In this document: one piece after another, positions 15,151-24,817 of the stretch
How the letters are laid out: each line of letters starts with the position of its first letter
Numbering within the stretch: position 1 is the first letter of the stretch
NCBI GenBank assembly: GCA_021811565.1
Contig: JAJZOL010000003.1
Coordinates: 1-35,981, forward strand
Reading direction: 5' to 3'
Length of the DNA stretch: 35,981 nucleotides
From: a bacterium
GTDB lineage: Bacteria; Armatimonadota; Chthonomonadetes; Chthonomonadales; CAJBBX01
Notes under the pieces: generated by a model
Seen by the model: only the letters and a program-made list of their open reading frames with translations
The model's database searches: none
Told to the model about the DNA's origin: nothing
Position numbers and translations under genes: made by a program

Positions 15151-17451
15151 CTATTTGATGGTTTGCAGTTCAATGCTACGCGGGGGAAGGGATATTCCAT
15201 TCTTTTTGACCGTTTGATCCGTGTAGTTGAGCCACAGCAGTTTATCGGAAGCCAGGAGTGTGCAGTACACTTGATCTTCCACGCCATCCGCCTTTATCAT
15301 CGTTTTGGTCTCTGGGGAGAGTTCCGGGGCGTCGCGAAGTTGATTCACAATAAAATCTCGGTATGCCGATCCGCTCGCATCACCATTGAAGGTCAGAACC
15401 CTTCCGCCATCGCCCTTTAAGACGAGATCATCCATACCCTTTCCTTCCACGGTACGCAGCTTCCCCATGCTGGTTGGATACAGAATAACTCCGCCCTGCG
15501 TCCTCCAATCCGCGATTCTTTTCCAGGTGTCCGCCTCGGCGGTGGAACCGTTCATCAGGATCAAGGCTTTGATGTTTTTCAGACCGCCATCTCGAATCTG
15601 ACCGTCGCTCATGTAATCGAAGTTGAAGCGATCGAAGAGCGGCTCATAATACTGCAGGCTATGCAGACCGTGATGCATGACATCCGTTTCGGGATAATAC
15701 ACGGCGATCTGTACGACAGGTGTTTGATCGGTGAAGTAATGGGCGTACTTGATAAAATTCTGCAGGTTTTGCGGGTTGGCGTTGAAGACATTATCCTGAT
15801 AGTAATGCAAGCCGAGCGCACCAGACGCTTCTGCGTTGTAGATGCGCGCAACCACTCCGTTTTGATCCACCCCTCCCGCAGGCTCGAAGGAGAAGTAGGC
15901 TCCGTATTGATTGCATGCGGAGGCGACCCATCGCGTGATGGCTACGTTTAGCCGATAATTGCTCCCTTCGTTGGTGATCCGCACTCCCGCTCCCGATTCC
16001 GCTGCGACTTTCGACTGCTCTCCAAAATCGGATCCCAGCATGGGATTGGAATCTCCACCGGTGCATAGGTATATATCCCCTTTGGGGAAGTATTTTCGAG
16101 TGGTTTGAAGCCAGAAACTCGCCCAGTCCGTCATGGAACCCACGTACCAGTGCATGAAATCGAGCCAAGCGCGATCGTTCGGAGCCTCCGCCTGAAGCAT
16201 AGGTTGCACTGAGGCGAGATGAACATTGGGATCGTTCCAGGCCGCCTGAATATGGGCGTCATCCTTGTATTTTTTCGTCAGCCACTCCCGAAAACTCTTG
16301 ATGGCGTAGGGATCACCCGCCCAGAAGCCCATATGCGTGTGATAAGGACCATGGATATCCGCTGTCCAGTCGTTGCCAGTCGCGGGATATATCGCCTCTC
16401 CATAGTTTCCCGTGATTCCCAACAGGATGGATTCAATCACCCCGCTGTCGCCATAATGCTCGCAAAAAGCCCGGATGAACTTCGCCACCTGTTCACGCAT
16501 GGCTGGGTTCCAGAGGGATTGTACGTCGCACTCCTCGTGATGCTCCAAGCAGACGTATCCCTGATATCCCTTTTTCTTGTAAAACCAATCCGGAATCGAG
16601 TAAGCGCTGCCTACGATGAGAAACGGCACCCATTTGATGTGCTCCTTTTTGTAGAGGTTCACATACCCGTCGTAGATGCTCCAGTCGTATTTTCCCTCCT
16701 CCGGCTCGCAGAGGTTCCAGCGCACGTACACCTCGTGGCTGGTGAATCCCACCGATTTGAAGGCGGGGATTCTCTGAGCGAGCGTCTTGATGTTCGCTTT
16801 GGCGGTCGCCAAGGATGTCGGATCAAATCCGCCGAAAATCATTTGCTTTCCTTCGCCGATTGTCACCATTTTGGGATAACTCCTTTGGGACGTGTTTTGC
16901 AACGTGTCCCACAATTGAGGTTTGGTGTTTGAAACCTTTACGGATGCGATTTCCAAATCCGATCCATGAAGACGGAAATCCGCGCCGCCATTCTCCCCTC
17001 GCAAAAAACGGGGTTTGTCGAGCTTGAAAATCACGGTCTCCCATTTGCCGCTACCGAAATGCATGCCTCCCGCCTGGTCATCCGCGGGTAAGTATCTAGC
17101 CTGAAGCGATTCGCCTGTGTCGCTGTCGTAATCCAAGGCGATGCCTCCCCCGAACTCCGTGTCAAGGTATCGTACCACTACAAAGACGGGATTCTTCGAT
17201 AACGATGGGTTAGCAGGGTCGATCTGAAAGTAGAGGTATTGGGACGCGGGTGTTTCTCCGGGTTTGTTTGTGAGGCAGATTACACCCGCCTTTTCGTTCA
17301 ACAGGGTCACTCCGTCCGCTCCGCTAAGGGAGCGGATACCATTCTCGACGGGTTGTCCGTTTTCAATGTACCAGGAAATATCCGCCTTTGGGGCTTGGAG
17401 GACAAACGATAAAAAAATGGCTGCAAATGTCAGTGGAATAAGTAAACGCAT
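15151..17451 (-). CDS. Secreted clan GH-A glycoside hydrolase (GH42/GH14-like)
   Basis: The protein has 766 residues with a Sec signal (MRLLIPLTFAAIFLSFVLQA). An N-terminal beta-sandwich covers about 30-185. A TIM barrel runs from about 200 to 560: VYVRWNLCEPEEGKYDWS is the typical entry strand of GH42-type barrels. The acid/base Glu candidate is E352 in GITGNYGEA, and the nucleophile candidate is E523 in AYFSFEPAG. A GATase-like trimerisation domain (ALILMNGSTAEADTWKRIADW) covers about 600-720, followed by a C-terminal beta domain. This order is that of beta-galactosidases. The frame reaches back to 17511, but ATG 17449-17451 has AAGGAG 8 nt upstream and starts exactly at the signal peptide. 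The exact substrate and family number are uncertain. It lies 183 nt downstream of another secreted hydrolase-like gene in the same direction. Confidence 0.82.
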   Translation of the reverse strand: MRLLIPLTFAAIFLSFVLQAPKADISWYIENGQPVENGIRSLSGADGVTLLNEKAGVICLTNKPGETPASQYLYFQIDPANPSLSKNPVFVVVRYLDTEFGGGIALDYDSDTGESLQARYLPADDQAGGMHFGSGKWETVIFKLDKPRFLRGENGGADFRLHGSDLEIASVKVSNTKPQLWDTLQNTSQRSYPKMVTIGEGKQMIFGGFDPTSLATAKANIKTLAQRIPAFKSVGFTSHEVYVRWNLCEPEEGKYDWSIYDGYVNLYKKEHIKWVPFLIVGSAYSIPDWFYKKKGYQGYVCLEHHEECDVQSLWNPAMREQVAKFIRAFCEHYGDSGVIESILLGITGNYGEAIYPATGNDWTADIHGPYHTHMGFWAGDPYAIKSFREWLTKKYKDDAHIQAAWNDPNVHLASVQPMLQAEAPNDRAWLDFMHWYVGSMTDWASFWLQTTRKYFPKGDIYLCTGGDSNPMLGSDFGEQSKVAAESGAGVRITNEGSNYRLNVAITRWVASACNQYGAYFSFEPAGGVDQNGVVARIYNAEASGALGLHYYQDNVFNANPQNLQNFIKYAHYFTDQTPVVQIAVYYPETDVMHHGLHSLQYYEPLFDRFNFDYMSDGQIRDGGLKNIKALILMNGSTAEADTWKRIADWRTQGGVILYPTSMGKLRTVEGKGMDDLVLKGDGGRVLTFNGDASGSAYRDFIVNQLRDAPELSPETKTMIKADGVEDQVYCTLLASDKLLWLNYTDQTVKKNGISLPPRSIELQTIK

Positions 17452-17634
17452 CCGGGTCGCTCCTTGAAGAGAATTGAAAATGTTCAAATGGAAATACGGC
17501 TGATTATCCATTCCGTCAGCCTCGTCATGCCTGAATTATGAACGAATGGGTCTTTTTTTAATATCACGTAAAAGTGACAAAGGGCGCATTTTTTATTTTC
17601 GTTGCAGAAAGCATGACTTCGAATTGGTTTAAGA

Positions 17635-20220
17635 CTATTTTGAATGCCACTCCAATTTGCCGATTAAGCGAAGTTCGCACGGCAAAAGCAGGCGCTTTGG
17701 AGCGGGACGCCCTCCTTCCCGCAAACGCAAAGATGAAGCGGTGGTCTTGATCTCGCATACGCCCTTGCCGCCTAAATAGAGGAGCGCTCCATTGACAGCA
17801 TAGCTTATCACTTTGATTGTCACCACTCCCGTTTTTCCGAGGGGTTTGACCGCAATGGGCACTCGATAGATATCGGCTACCTCGTTTTCTTTGAGGATAA
17901 CCGAGCCTAGAGCGGTTACCTTGTCATTCAATTTGCACCTATTCACCACAGGGATGGAGACCGGCTTGCCGCTCTTCACCAAAATCTCCGCAAGCGGCTT
18001 CGTTGTGACAGGGAAGGGGTAGGAGACGTTCATTGGAAAGTGGGGCGGATGCACCATGCGAATCCAGTTGATTGGGAGTTTCGCGGGATACAGGATGATC
18101 GCAGGTGCGGGATTGGCGGTGATGGTGGGAGCCGCGACGCCTTTCACTTCGGTAAACATTTTGAATCGAGCCTCATATGGGGCAGGCATTCCTAGTTTCG
18201 CCATCACCGGACGATAAACCGACAACGTGGGAGAGGCGCTGTTGATCCAGATGATGTTTCCCCGCTGAAGCGACAAAGGAACACGACTTTTCGCCCATGT
18301 CGTCCATGATAACACCTTCGCCTCAGGTAGGATAGGGAAGATTTGGGAAGTGGTGTCTACGGGTGATTGAGAATATCGCGCATTTAGGGACAGCCTCAAA
18401 ACTCCGCCTTGCTCTGATAGAACTTTCAATGATCCCTGCGGCCATGTGGAGTTCGGACCGTTTTGAAAACTGGAACGGTACTCCCAGAACTTTGCGGAGT
18501 TAAAGTTGACGCGAGCGCCCACGTTGCCATTCTTGTCGGTGAAGGTGGCGTCGGCGAAATCCCCTTGGAAGTTTCCAGGCACGCCGGTGGCGTTCAGAAT
18601 CAGCGTGATTCCAGTGATCTTCACGATAGGCTTATGGGCGTAAGCCTCCAGTATCTCCTTGGCGTTCCCTGTTCGTTCCGTCCATTTATCGCCGGTCACC
18701 TGCCAATCCAAGGGGCTTCCGTTGTCGTGGTTTTCATAGATATTGCCATCCGCATCAACACCCTGAAATCGAACCATGTAGAAAGTATTCAGACTGTTGC
18801 GCACTCGGATATGGACAATAGGATATTTGTTCGGGTCAACCTCCACCTTTTGCACCGCGCCTACCCACTGATTACCTGGCGGCGGCGGGGATCCTGCAAG
18901 AGGCTGGATACGCTTGCCTGTTGTGAAAAGGCGAGTGAGTGGGTTCGATTGGGAGGCGTCCGGAGCAAAAAATAACACATGTGTTTTCTTTTGGTTGGCA
19001 ATTCGAATGAGTCGTTGTTGGAGTGACTGGCTTATATTCAGAGCGGTGACGATCAGGATTTTGGCGGAATTTAGGCGCGGTTCATTCGCCTGAGCCGGCA
19101 GAATCACATCCGCTTGCGGGAAGAGATAGCGGTAATAGTTCAGGAGATTAATCTCCGAATCATACCAGGCATTGGGGCGTTTTTGGCTATCGGGATACAG
19201 GTCATCGGCGATGATGATGGCTTTTGGCAAGGGGTTCAAGGTTTTTTCCGCCTTTAAGTGTTTCACTATGGCGGATAAAGCCCGATACCGCCAATCGCCC
19301 CATGTGGTATCGGGGAAGATGTGCTCGCCCTCGTAAAATTCGTTCCAGCCGTAATTGAAGACAAGCTCCGGATTGCCTACTTCGGCAAGCCGGAGGTCTG
19401 TTTCCAAATATCGCAGATCATCATTGATCGTTCTCGCCGGGCGTCCACCCGCCACGGCGCCCGCATCATCGTAAGAGGCAATCAGGGTAACCGATTTCGC
19501 GCCAATCTGTATTTGGTTTCCCCACCAGCCGAATGTGTATGAACTGATTTGGGGGAAATGCTGAAAGGCGTATATCTGAGGAAGCGCGTTCGTGGAGGTC
19601 CAATAGATGTGTACGGGCGCGTTGAGTTGCGATTGCAATCCGCTAAGGAGGGTTTTGTAAAAGTGATCCCATTGGGCGATGTTATTAAAGGCTGTGTCGA
19701 ACTGGTAGGCGTAGAAGATGATAGGGAGTGCCCCGTCCTCCTCTCGCAGCCAAAGGTTGCGGGGAATTCGGTCATAAAACGAAACGATGTCATGAATGAC
19801 GAAATCACGGAAAGCGTCTGTCGGCTGAATGTAATTGGCTGCGCCGCCGTGACGGATCTCCATGTCGTAGAACATCGCTGTCTTCATATGGGTCGCTTTG
19901 ATTGCGGAGACGAACGCATTCGAGGGCTGCACTCCGTACCACTCGTAATGGATGCCGTCGAACCCAGCCTGATGGATCATCCGCATTTGAATGGCGTAAT
20001 AGGGTTCGGTTTCACCGATCTCATCCGGTTGGATGCCGTATCTTTGCCATTCGGGGTGATAGGTCCACTGTTGCTGGTAAGAAGAGAAGGAGCGCTGTTG
20101 ATTGACATGATACCAATCAAAGAAATGCGTGGTGTAGATCGGTCGCGCGTATGCGACAATGGAAGCAGTGCGGAAGAATATCAAAGTCAATATAAGGACT
20201 GATGATTTCCGAATATTCAC
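17635..20220 (-). CDS. Secreted GH99/GH71-like multidomain protein
   Basis: The protein has 861 residues with an N-terminal signal (SVLILTLIFFRTASIVAYA). Residues 28-320 resemble the GH99/WbsX/DUF5010 barrel: a start on YTTHFFDWYH, MIHQAGFDGIHYEWYG, AMFYDMEIRHG, and the end motif FNYGWNEFYEGEHIFP, which holds candidate catalytic Glu residues (E294, E298). Residues 335-450 look like a GATase-like flavodoxin-fold domain (AIIIADDLYP...KILIVTALNISQSL). Residues 460-610 resemble a carbohydrate-binding sandwich, and more beta domains follow. The start is GTG 20218-20220, with GGAGG 6 nt upstream. No characterised protein with this exact domain order comes to mind. Cleavage of alpha-mannosides or a related glycan is only a guess from the GH99 relationship. 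Confidence 0.72.
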   Translation of the reverse strand: MNIRKSSVLILTLIFFRTASIVAYARPIYTTHFFDWYHVNQQRSFSSYQQQWTYHPEWQRYGIQPDEIGETEPYYAIQMRMIHQAGFDGIHYEWYGVQPSNAFVSAIKATHMKTAMFYDMEIRHGGAANYIQPTDAFRDFVIHDIVSFYDRIPRNLWLREEDGALPIIFYAYQFDTAFNNIAQWDHFYKTLLSGLQSQLNAPVHIYWTSTNALPQIYAFQHFPQISSYTFGWWGNQIQIGAKSVTLIASYDDAGAVAGGRPARTINDDLRYLETDLRLAEVGNPELVFNYGWNEFYEGEHIFPDTTWGDWRYRALSAIVKHLKAEKTLNPLPKAIIIADDLYPDSQKRPNAWYDSEINLLNYYRYLFPQADVILPAQANEPRLNSAKILIVTALNISQSLQQRLIRIANQKKTHVLFFAPDASQSNPLTRLFTTGKRIQPLAGSPPPPGNQWVGAVQKVEVDPNKYPIVHIRVRNSLNTFYMVRFQGVDADGNIYENHDNGSPLDWQVTGDKWTERTGNAKEILEAYAHKPIVKITGITLILNATGVPGNFQGDFADATFTDKNGNVGARVNFNSAKFWEYRSSFQNGPNSTWPQGSLKVLSEQGGVLRLSLNARYSQSPVDTTSQIFPILPEAKVLSWTTWAKSRVPLSLQRGNIIWINSASPTLSVYRPVMAKLGMPAPYEARFKMFTEVKGVAAPTITANPAPAIILYPAKLPINWIRMVHPPHFPMNVSYPFPVTTKPLAEILVKSGKPVSIPVVNRCKLNDKVTALGSVILKENEVADIYRVPIAVKPLGKTGVVTIKVISYAVNGALLYLGGKGVCEIKTTASSLRLREGGRPAPKRLLLPCELRLIGKLEWHSK

Positions 20221-20362
20221 GTCATGCCTCCATTTCCATTTGATGTGTTAGCCCCTTCGGAACATTTAGATGTTGTAACTTTAGGATCGCACCACTTAGG
20301 AAAAAGATTTGGATGGTATATTGAAGATGCGGTCATGACTCATTATCCATTTAAGATATCCC

Positions 20363-21789
20363 ATGAAAACCAATTCGCCGCATACTAAGAATAGTGACAT
20401 CAAATCATCGCAAATCGCAAATCCTCACGCTTTGGTGCTTGCGGTTCTTAGCGCATTTTTGGCAACATTCAGTCTTCCACCGTTTGGTTTCAAGGTTTTC
20501 GCTTTTCTAGCGTGGGTTCTCTGTTCATTATCATTCACAAAGGTACGATGCGGCAATCCTTCTATTTCGGCATGTTGCAGGGCTTTCTCTATTACGGTTC
20601 CACTCTGATTTGGTTCACCCGCATTTTCGGTCTGGCGGCGATATCGCTTTTCGCTATCCTCGCGTTCTTTGTAGCGCTGTTTTGTCTTATTGCTTGCGCT
20701 CTGAAATGGCGCATGCGTCACCCATTGATTGACGCTATGCTGATGGCGACATTATGGACGGGCATCGAATATTATCGCTCCGAATGGTTTCCTTTGCACT
20801 TTTCGTGGGCGACACCTGGCGTGACTGTCGGTCCGGACTGGTTCACCCCCTATGTGGGAGCATACGGTGTGAGTTTTCTCATTGTTTTCGCAGGTGTATT
20901 ATTTTCCAGGATTCGGGATATACCGTTATGGAATCAGACCTTCGCTGTTCTTGTCTGCATTTTACTTTATTTCCCTTTACCGAAAAAATATCCTGTTAAT
21001 CCAGTCAGGGTCATAGCAGTTCAGAAGGAGGACGCTCCTCTGGAGGATTACATTACCGCGACACGCAAATGGAGGTTCTATCATCCAGAATTCGTGGTAT
21101 GGCCGGAATATGCCATACCGGAGGATATTAGACGGGTGCGTACGGATGAAAAGAAGATTATGCAGATGGTGCGTGATATGAAAACAGTTCTCGTGTTTGG
21201 CACCAGGACGGATACCGGTAACCGGCTAGGAGATTGGAGAAACACTGCGCTTGTCGTAAATCCGCATGGCGAACTTGGTCGTTATTATAAAAACCGACCG
21301 GTTCCATTGTTTCAGGAAGGCATTCCTGGAACCCATGCCGAGCCCATATCCACGCCCATGGGAACTATCGGAACGCCAATATGTTTCGATAACGACTTCG
21401 AGGAGATTGATCGGAAAATGGTGGCGAAGGGCGCTCAATTGTTGCTTGCCCCCAGCATGGACGAGGCATCTTGGTCACGCACGGAACATCTTCAGCATGC
21501 GCTTCAATTCCGTCTTCGCGCTGCCGAGAATAGGAGATGGATGCTGGTCGCTTCCAGTTCAGGGTTGACGGAGATCATTGATCCGGATGGAAGAATGCAC
21601 GGTTTCCTTCCAATGATGCAACCCGGTGTACTCGCGGGAGAGGTCGAGATGATTAGCGCAAGAACATTTTACAACAAGATCGGATGGATAGGAGGGCCAC
21701 TATGCTTCTTCATGAGCCTGTTTCTGATTACCGACTCGCTTTTCTGGATGGGTTTGCAGCGTATTGCAAGGCGATTATCTCATGCATAA
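20363..21789 (+). pseudogene. lnt: Apolipoprotein N-acyltransferase, split by a one-base frameshift
   Basis: Lnt adds the third acyl chain to lipoproteins at the inner membrane. The N-terminal frame (from ATG 20363) gives the family opening SAFLATFSLPPFGFKVFAFLAWV. The remainder is in another frame from about 20515: LFIIIHKGTMRQSFYFGMLQGFLYYG and on to 21789. Reading GGTTCTCTG near 20515-20523 with one extra C (GGTTCCTCTG) joins them seamlessly as AWVPLF, the usual Lnt sequence, so one C appears deleted. The nitrilase-type triad is intact in the second part: Glu in VVWPEYA, Lys in GRYYKNRPVPLFQEG, and Cys in GTPICFDNDF. Several N-terminal helices precede the catalytic domain. With the frameshift no full-length Lnt is made; alternatively this is an assembly error. 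The gene diverges from the GH99-like gene. Confidence 0.88.
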
Positions 21790-21899
21790 AGGCGATGATC
21801 ACACTCAAAGATGCAACTCTCTTTTCGACATTCCGTTCTTATTGAAATCAAGTTCAAAATATGTTCGGCGAATGGAGCGGGCAACCACTATGGTCGAGC

Positions 21900-23744
21900 C
21901 TACTCCACCGTAACGCTTTTCGCAAGGTTGCGCGGCTGATCTATGGAGCAACCCTTCTCCTTCGCGACATAATACGCCAGCAACTGCATTGGTACCATGG
22001 ATAGGATCGGCATGAACGGCTCCAACGTGACCGGGACGGAGATCACCGCATCCGCGCAGTCGGGAGCGGGAACATCCTCGCGTAACAGAGCCACTACGAA
22101 CCCCTCCCTTGCCTTCACCTCCTTCAGGTTACTGATCATCTTCTCATTCGTATGAGGTTGTGTACAGAACCCGATTACCGCCACGCTGGGCTCCACAAGC
22201 GCCAAGGGACCATGTTTCATCTCGCCTGCGGCGTACGCCTCCGCATGTATGTACGATATCTCCTTCATCTTCAACGCCGCCTCCATTGACGCAGCGTAAT
22301 CGTATCCGCGCCCGAGATAGAAGAAGCAATTGTGATCCCTCAATCGTAAGGCGAGGTCGTGGATTTGATCGCATTGGGAGAGAATATCATTCACCTGATC
22401 TGGCAAGACGCGCAATGCGGAAATCATTTTGATGCGCTCTTCCTCAGCCAAGCCATGATCTTGCGAAAGATAGATGGAAAGCAGGGAGAGGGCGGTGAGT
22501 TGCGCAAGATAAGCCTTGGTGGATGCTACGCCGATCTCCGGCCCCGCCTGAGTGTAGAGTACCGCGTCAGCCTCCCGTGCAAGCGTGCTCCCCACCACAT
22601 TCACGATGGCGAGTGTTGCGGCTCTCTTGCGCCGCGCCTCACGCATCGCCGCCAGCGTATCGGCTGTCTCCCCGCTTTGACTGATCAGCAATACAAGCGT
22701 CTCTTCATCCACTAACGGGTCTGAGTAGCGAAACTCCGAGGCGACAGTGGCGTCAACAGGTCGTTTGAGCGTCTTTTCCAATAGTCTCTTGCCCACCAAT
22801 CCCGCGTGATACGCTGTGCCGCATGCCACAATGCTTATCCGTCGGATTCGGTTCCATTGCTCCGAAGTGAAGTTCACATCCGGCAAGACCACTCTTGAAT
22901 CTTCGGTGATCCTTCCTCTGAGCGTGTCGCGAACGGTGCGAGGCTCCTCATTTATCTCCTTTAGCATGAAATGATCGAAACCGCCCTTTTCAGCCGATTG
23001 GTCATCCCAAGTGACATCGAGAATGCTCCTGTTCAAAGGATTCCCGTCTAGATCGAAAATCCGCACGCTCTTCGATGTGATCAAGGCGCAGTCGCCATCC
23101 TCCAGAACGATTACCTTTCGGGTGAAGGACATCACAGCGGGGATATCCGACGCGAGGAAGTTTTCCTCCTCTCCCAATCCGATGACAAGTGGGGAATCCT
23201 TACGCGACACGAAGAGAGAATCCGGAATCAGCGCTGAGACGATGCCCACCGCGAACGAACCGGAGACCTTCTTCAGGGCTATCCGACAGGCTTGCACGAA
23301 TTCCTCCGAGGTGGGGGATACCGAGGGCAAAGCTGCTTCGATGAGATGCGCGATCACCTCCGTGTCCGTCTCGGAGTTGAAAATGTGACCCGCTTCCTGA
23401 AGTTCGGAACGCAACTCCGCATAATTTTCGACGATGCCGTTGTGAACCACGGCTATGCGACCGGTGCAATCGCAGTGCGGATGCGCGTTGGCTTCGTTTG
23501 GTCGGCCGTGAGTCGCCCATCGGGTATGCGCCACGGCGACATTGGAGGTGAGATTATGCATTCCTCCGTTAATGCTACGCTCCAAATTGGCGATCTTCCC
23601 CACGGCCTTATGCACATGCACCCTATCTGCCAATGGATACGCTACACCGGAGCTGTCATAACCCCGATACTCCAAACGCTTCAAATTGGCGAGGGCGATG
23701 GGGACCGCATCCCCCTGACCTACATAACCGGTGATTCCGCACAT
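21900..23744 (-). CDS. glmS: Glutamine-fructose-6-phosphate aminotransferase
   Basis: The protein has 614 residues, the normal GlmS length. It makes glucosamine-6-phosphate from fructose-6-phosphate and glutamine, the first step to UDP-GlcNAc, peptidoglycan and other amino sugars. The N-terminal class II GATase begins MCGITGYVG with the nucleophile Cys2, and THGRPNEANAHPH and HNGIVENYAELR are also present. Two SIS domains follow, with SQSGETADT at about 354-362 and LGRGYDYAASMEAALKMKEIS. The C-terminus DQPRNLAKSVTVE is canonical. AAGGAG lies 7 nt before the ATG 23742-23744. It starts 59 nt after the DeoR-type regulator on the same strand. That gap is too short for a glmS ribozyme, and none is seen. 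Confidence 0.98.
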   Translation of the reverse strand: MCGITGYVGQGDAVPIALANLKRLEYRGYDSSGVAYPLADRVHVHKAVGKIANLERSINGGMHNLTSNVAVAHTRWATHGRPNEANAHPHCDCTGRIAVVHNGIVENYAELRSELQEAGHIFNSETDTEVIAHLIEAALPSVSPTSEEFVQACRIALKKVSGSFAVGIVSALIPDSLFVSRKDSPLVIGLGEEENFLASDIPAVMSFTRKVIVLEDGDCALITSKSVRIFDLDGNPLNRSILDVTWDDQSAEKGGFDHFMLKEINEEPRTVRDTLRGRITEDSRVVLPDVNFTSEQWNRIRRISIVACGTAYHAGLVGKRLLEKTLKRPVDATVASEFRYSDPLVDEETLVLLISQSGETADTLAAMREARRKRAATLAIVNVVGSTLAREADAVLYTQAGPEIGVASTKAYLAQLTALSLLSIYLSQDHGLAEEERIKMISALRVLPDQVNDILSQCDQIHDLALRLRDHNCFFYLGRGYDYAASMEAALKMKEISYIHAEAYAAGEMKHGPLALVEPSVAVIGFCTQPHTNEKMISNLKEVKAREGFVVALLREDVPAPDCADAVISVPVTLEPFMPILSMVPMQLLAYYVAKEKGCSIDQPRNLAKSVTVE

Positions 23745-23803
23745 TTATTGCTCCTTCTTTTTCCGTAACATGACCGATATCCGATCCTAACGCTCAATTC
23801 GTT

Positions 23804-24703
23804 CTATTCGACCCCGTCCGCATCTTCTGTGTGGATACCACTAAAATCGGGATTGGTTTGGGTGTATTCGAACACAAAACTCGCTCTTTGAGTGAGAAGA
23901 TTGAGCGTTTCGATTTGGGAATGCTGCAACTCACTGGTAAAAAGATGAATTTTCTTCCCCTTTAGCAGCGTTTCCGATGTGAATGCCCAGGGATGACGCG
24001 CACCCAGCTTGGATGAGTCCGCCGCAAGAATGATCTCAGGGGCGCGGGAGATAAGTTGCTTGAGAAAAGCTGCCTCCTCGGCTCTCTGTGAGTAAAGCTC
24101 CAATAAGCCCGAATCCGCATTCGGCGCAATTCCGCTGCAACCGAGAATCAGGAGAGAAGGGTGGAAATTGCTAAGAGTTTCCTGAGAGTGGAAAGCGCAA
24201 TCCTCATCGTTGTAAACATCCCCCACGATACCCGTTTTGATCCCTGCGGAGGTGAACTCTAAAAGGGCGGGAAGGCTGTTGGTGAAGGCGATCAATCCTT
24301 TTGGGCTTTCGTTGTTAAGATGTGCGCGGTGAATCTCCTTCGCCACGAAATAGGTGGTGGTCCCAGCAGTAAGAAGAATGGCGGAATTGTCGGGGATGAC
24401 TTTGACCACCGCTTTGGCGATGCCGAGTTTGCAAGCCTCATTGCGGTTGAGTTGCGAGGTGAAATAGCTTGCGCCGAAACCTTTGCGGAGCAACACCACT
24501 CTGCCCCTGTGGATCTCAATCTGCTCGACATCAGCCAGAAGATTATGCAAAAAATCTATGTCCCGCCGTATTGAGCGCTCATCCACCTTGAATTTCGATG
24601 CGCATTCAGCGAGTTCAATCCCAACCGGTTCAGTGTATAATTGATGTAGGAGACGCATTCGTCTCGAATCCGTTTTATCGCTCAACGTTGCCACACCTTT
24701 CAA
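23804..24703 (-). CDS. DeoR-family transcriptional regulator
   Basis: The protein has about 299 residues with an N-terminal winged helix (RRMRLLHQLYTEP...LAECASKFKVDERSIRRDIDFLH, about 14-54) and a DeoRC sugar-phosphate sensor domain. TAGTTTYFVAKEI carries the usual threonine-rich ligand loop, and ILAADSSKLG is the conserved D.SK motif. DeoR regulators usually bind phosphorylated sugars, and amino-sugar regulators of this family are common. The placement ahead of glmS with a 59-nt gap therefore suggests control of amino-sugar synthesis. The start is unclear: TTG 24703 is the outermost, while a TTG at 24685 has AAAGGTG about 8 nt upstream and would give MSDKTDSRRM. A candidate operator lies in the divergent region (24751-24780). 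Confidence 0.88.
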   Translation of the reverse strand: MKGVATLSDKTDSRRMRLLHQLYTEPVGIELAECASKFKVDERSIRRDIDFLHNLLADVEQIEIHRGRVVLLRKGFGASYFTSQLNRNEACKLGIAKAVVKVIPDNSAILLTAGTTTYFVAKEIHRAHLNNESPKGLIAFTNSLPALLEFTSAGIKTGIVGDVYNDEDCAFHSQETLSNFHPSLLILGCSGIAPNADSGLLELYSQRAEEAAFLKQLISRAPEIILAADSSKLGARHPWAFTSETLLKGKKIHLFTSELQHSQIETLNLLTQRASFVFEYTQTNPDFSGIHTEDADGVE

Positions 24704-24741
24704 TGTATAGATACCTATTATATCATAAATGTGTCATCTAT

Positions 24742-24785
24742 TATAATATTATTGTCAAATAATTTTATCATACTGACAATATAAT
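24742..24785. promoter_or_regulatory. AT-rich divergent promoter region with 7-bp inverted repeat
   Basis: ATTGTCA (24751-24757) and TGACAAT (24774-24780) form a perfect inverted repeat with a 16-nt spacer, placed between the divergent DeoR-type and phosphorylase genes. Perfect TATAAT hexamers lie at 24742-24747 and 24780-24785. It is a plausible autoregulatory operator for the DeoR-type protein. The exact promoter pairings are not clear from spacing. Confidence 0.45.
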
Positions 24786-24817
24786 ATTTAAGCATGACAG
24801 AAACGAGGCGAATAAGC

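Noticed and set aside
23745-23803. glmS ribozyme ahead of glmS
   Set aside because: Only 59 nt lie between the genes and no ribozyme core pattern is visible.
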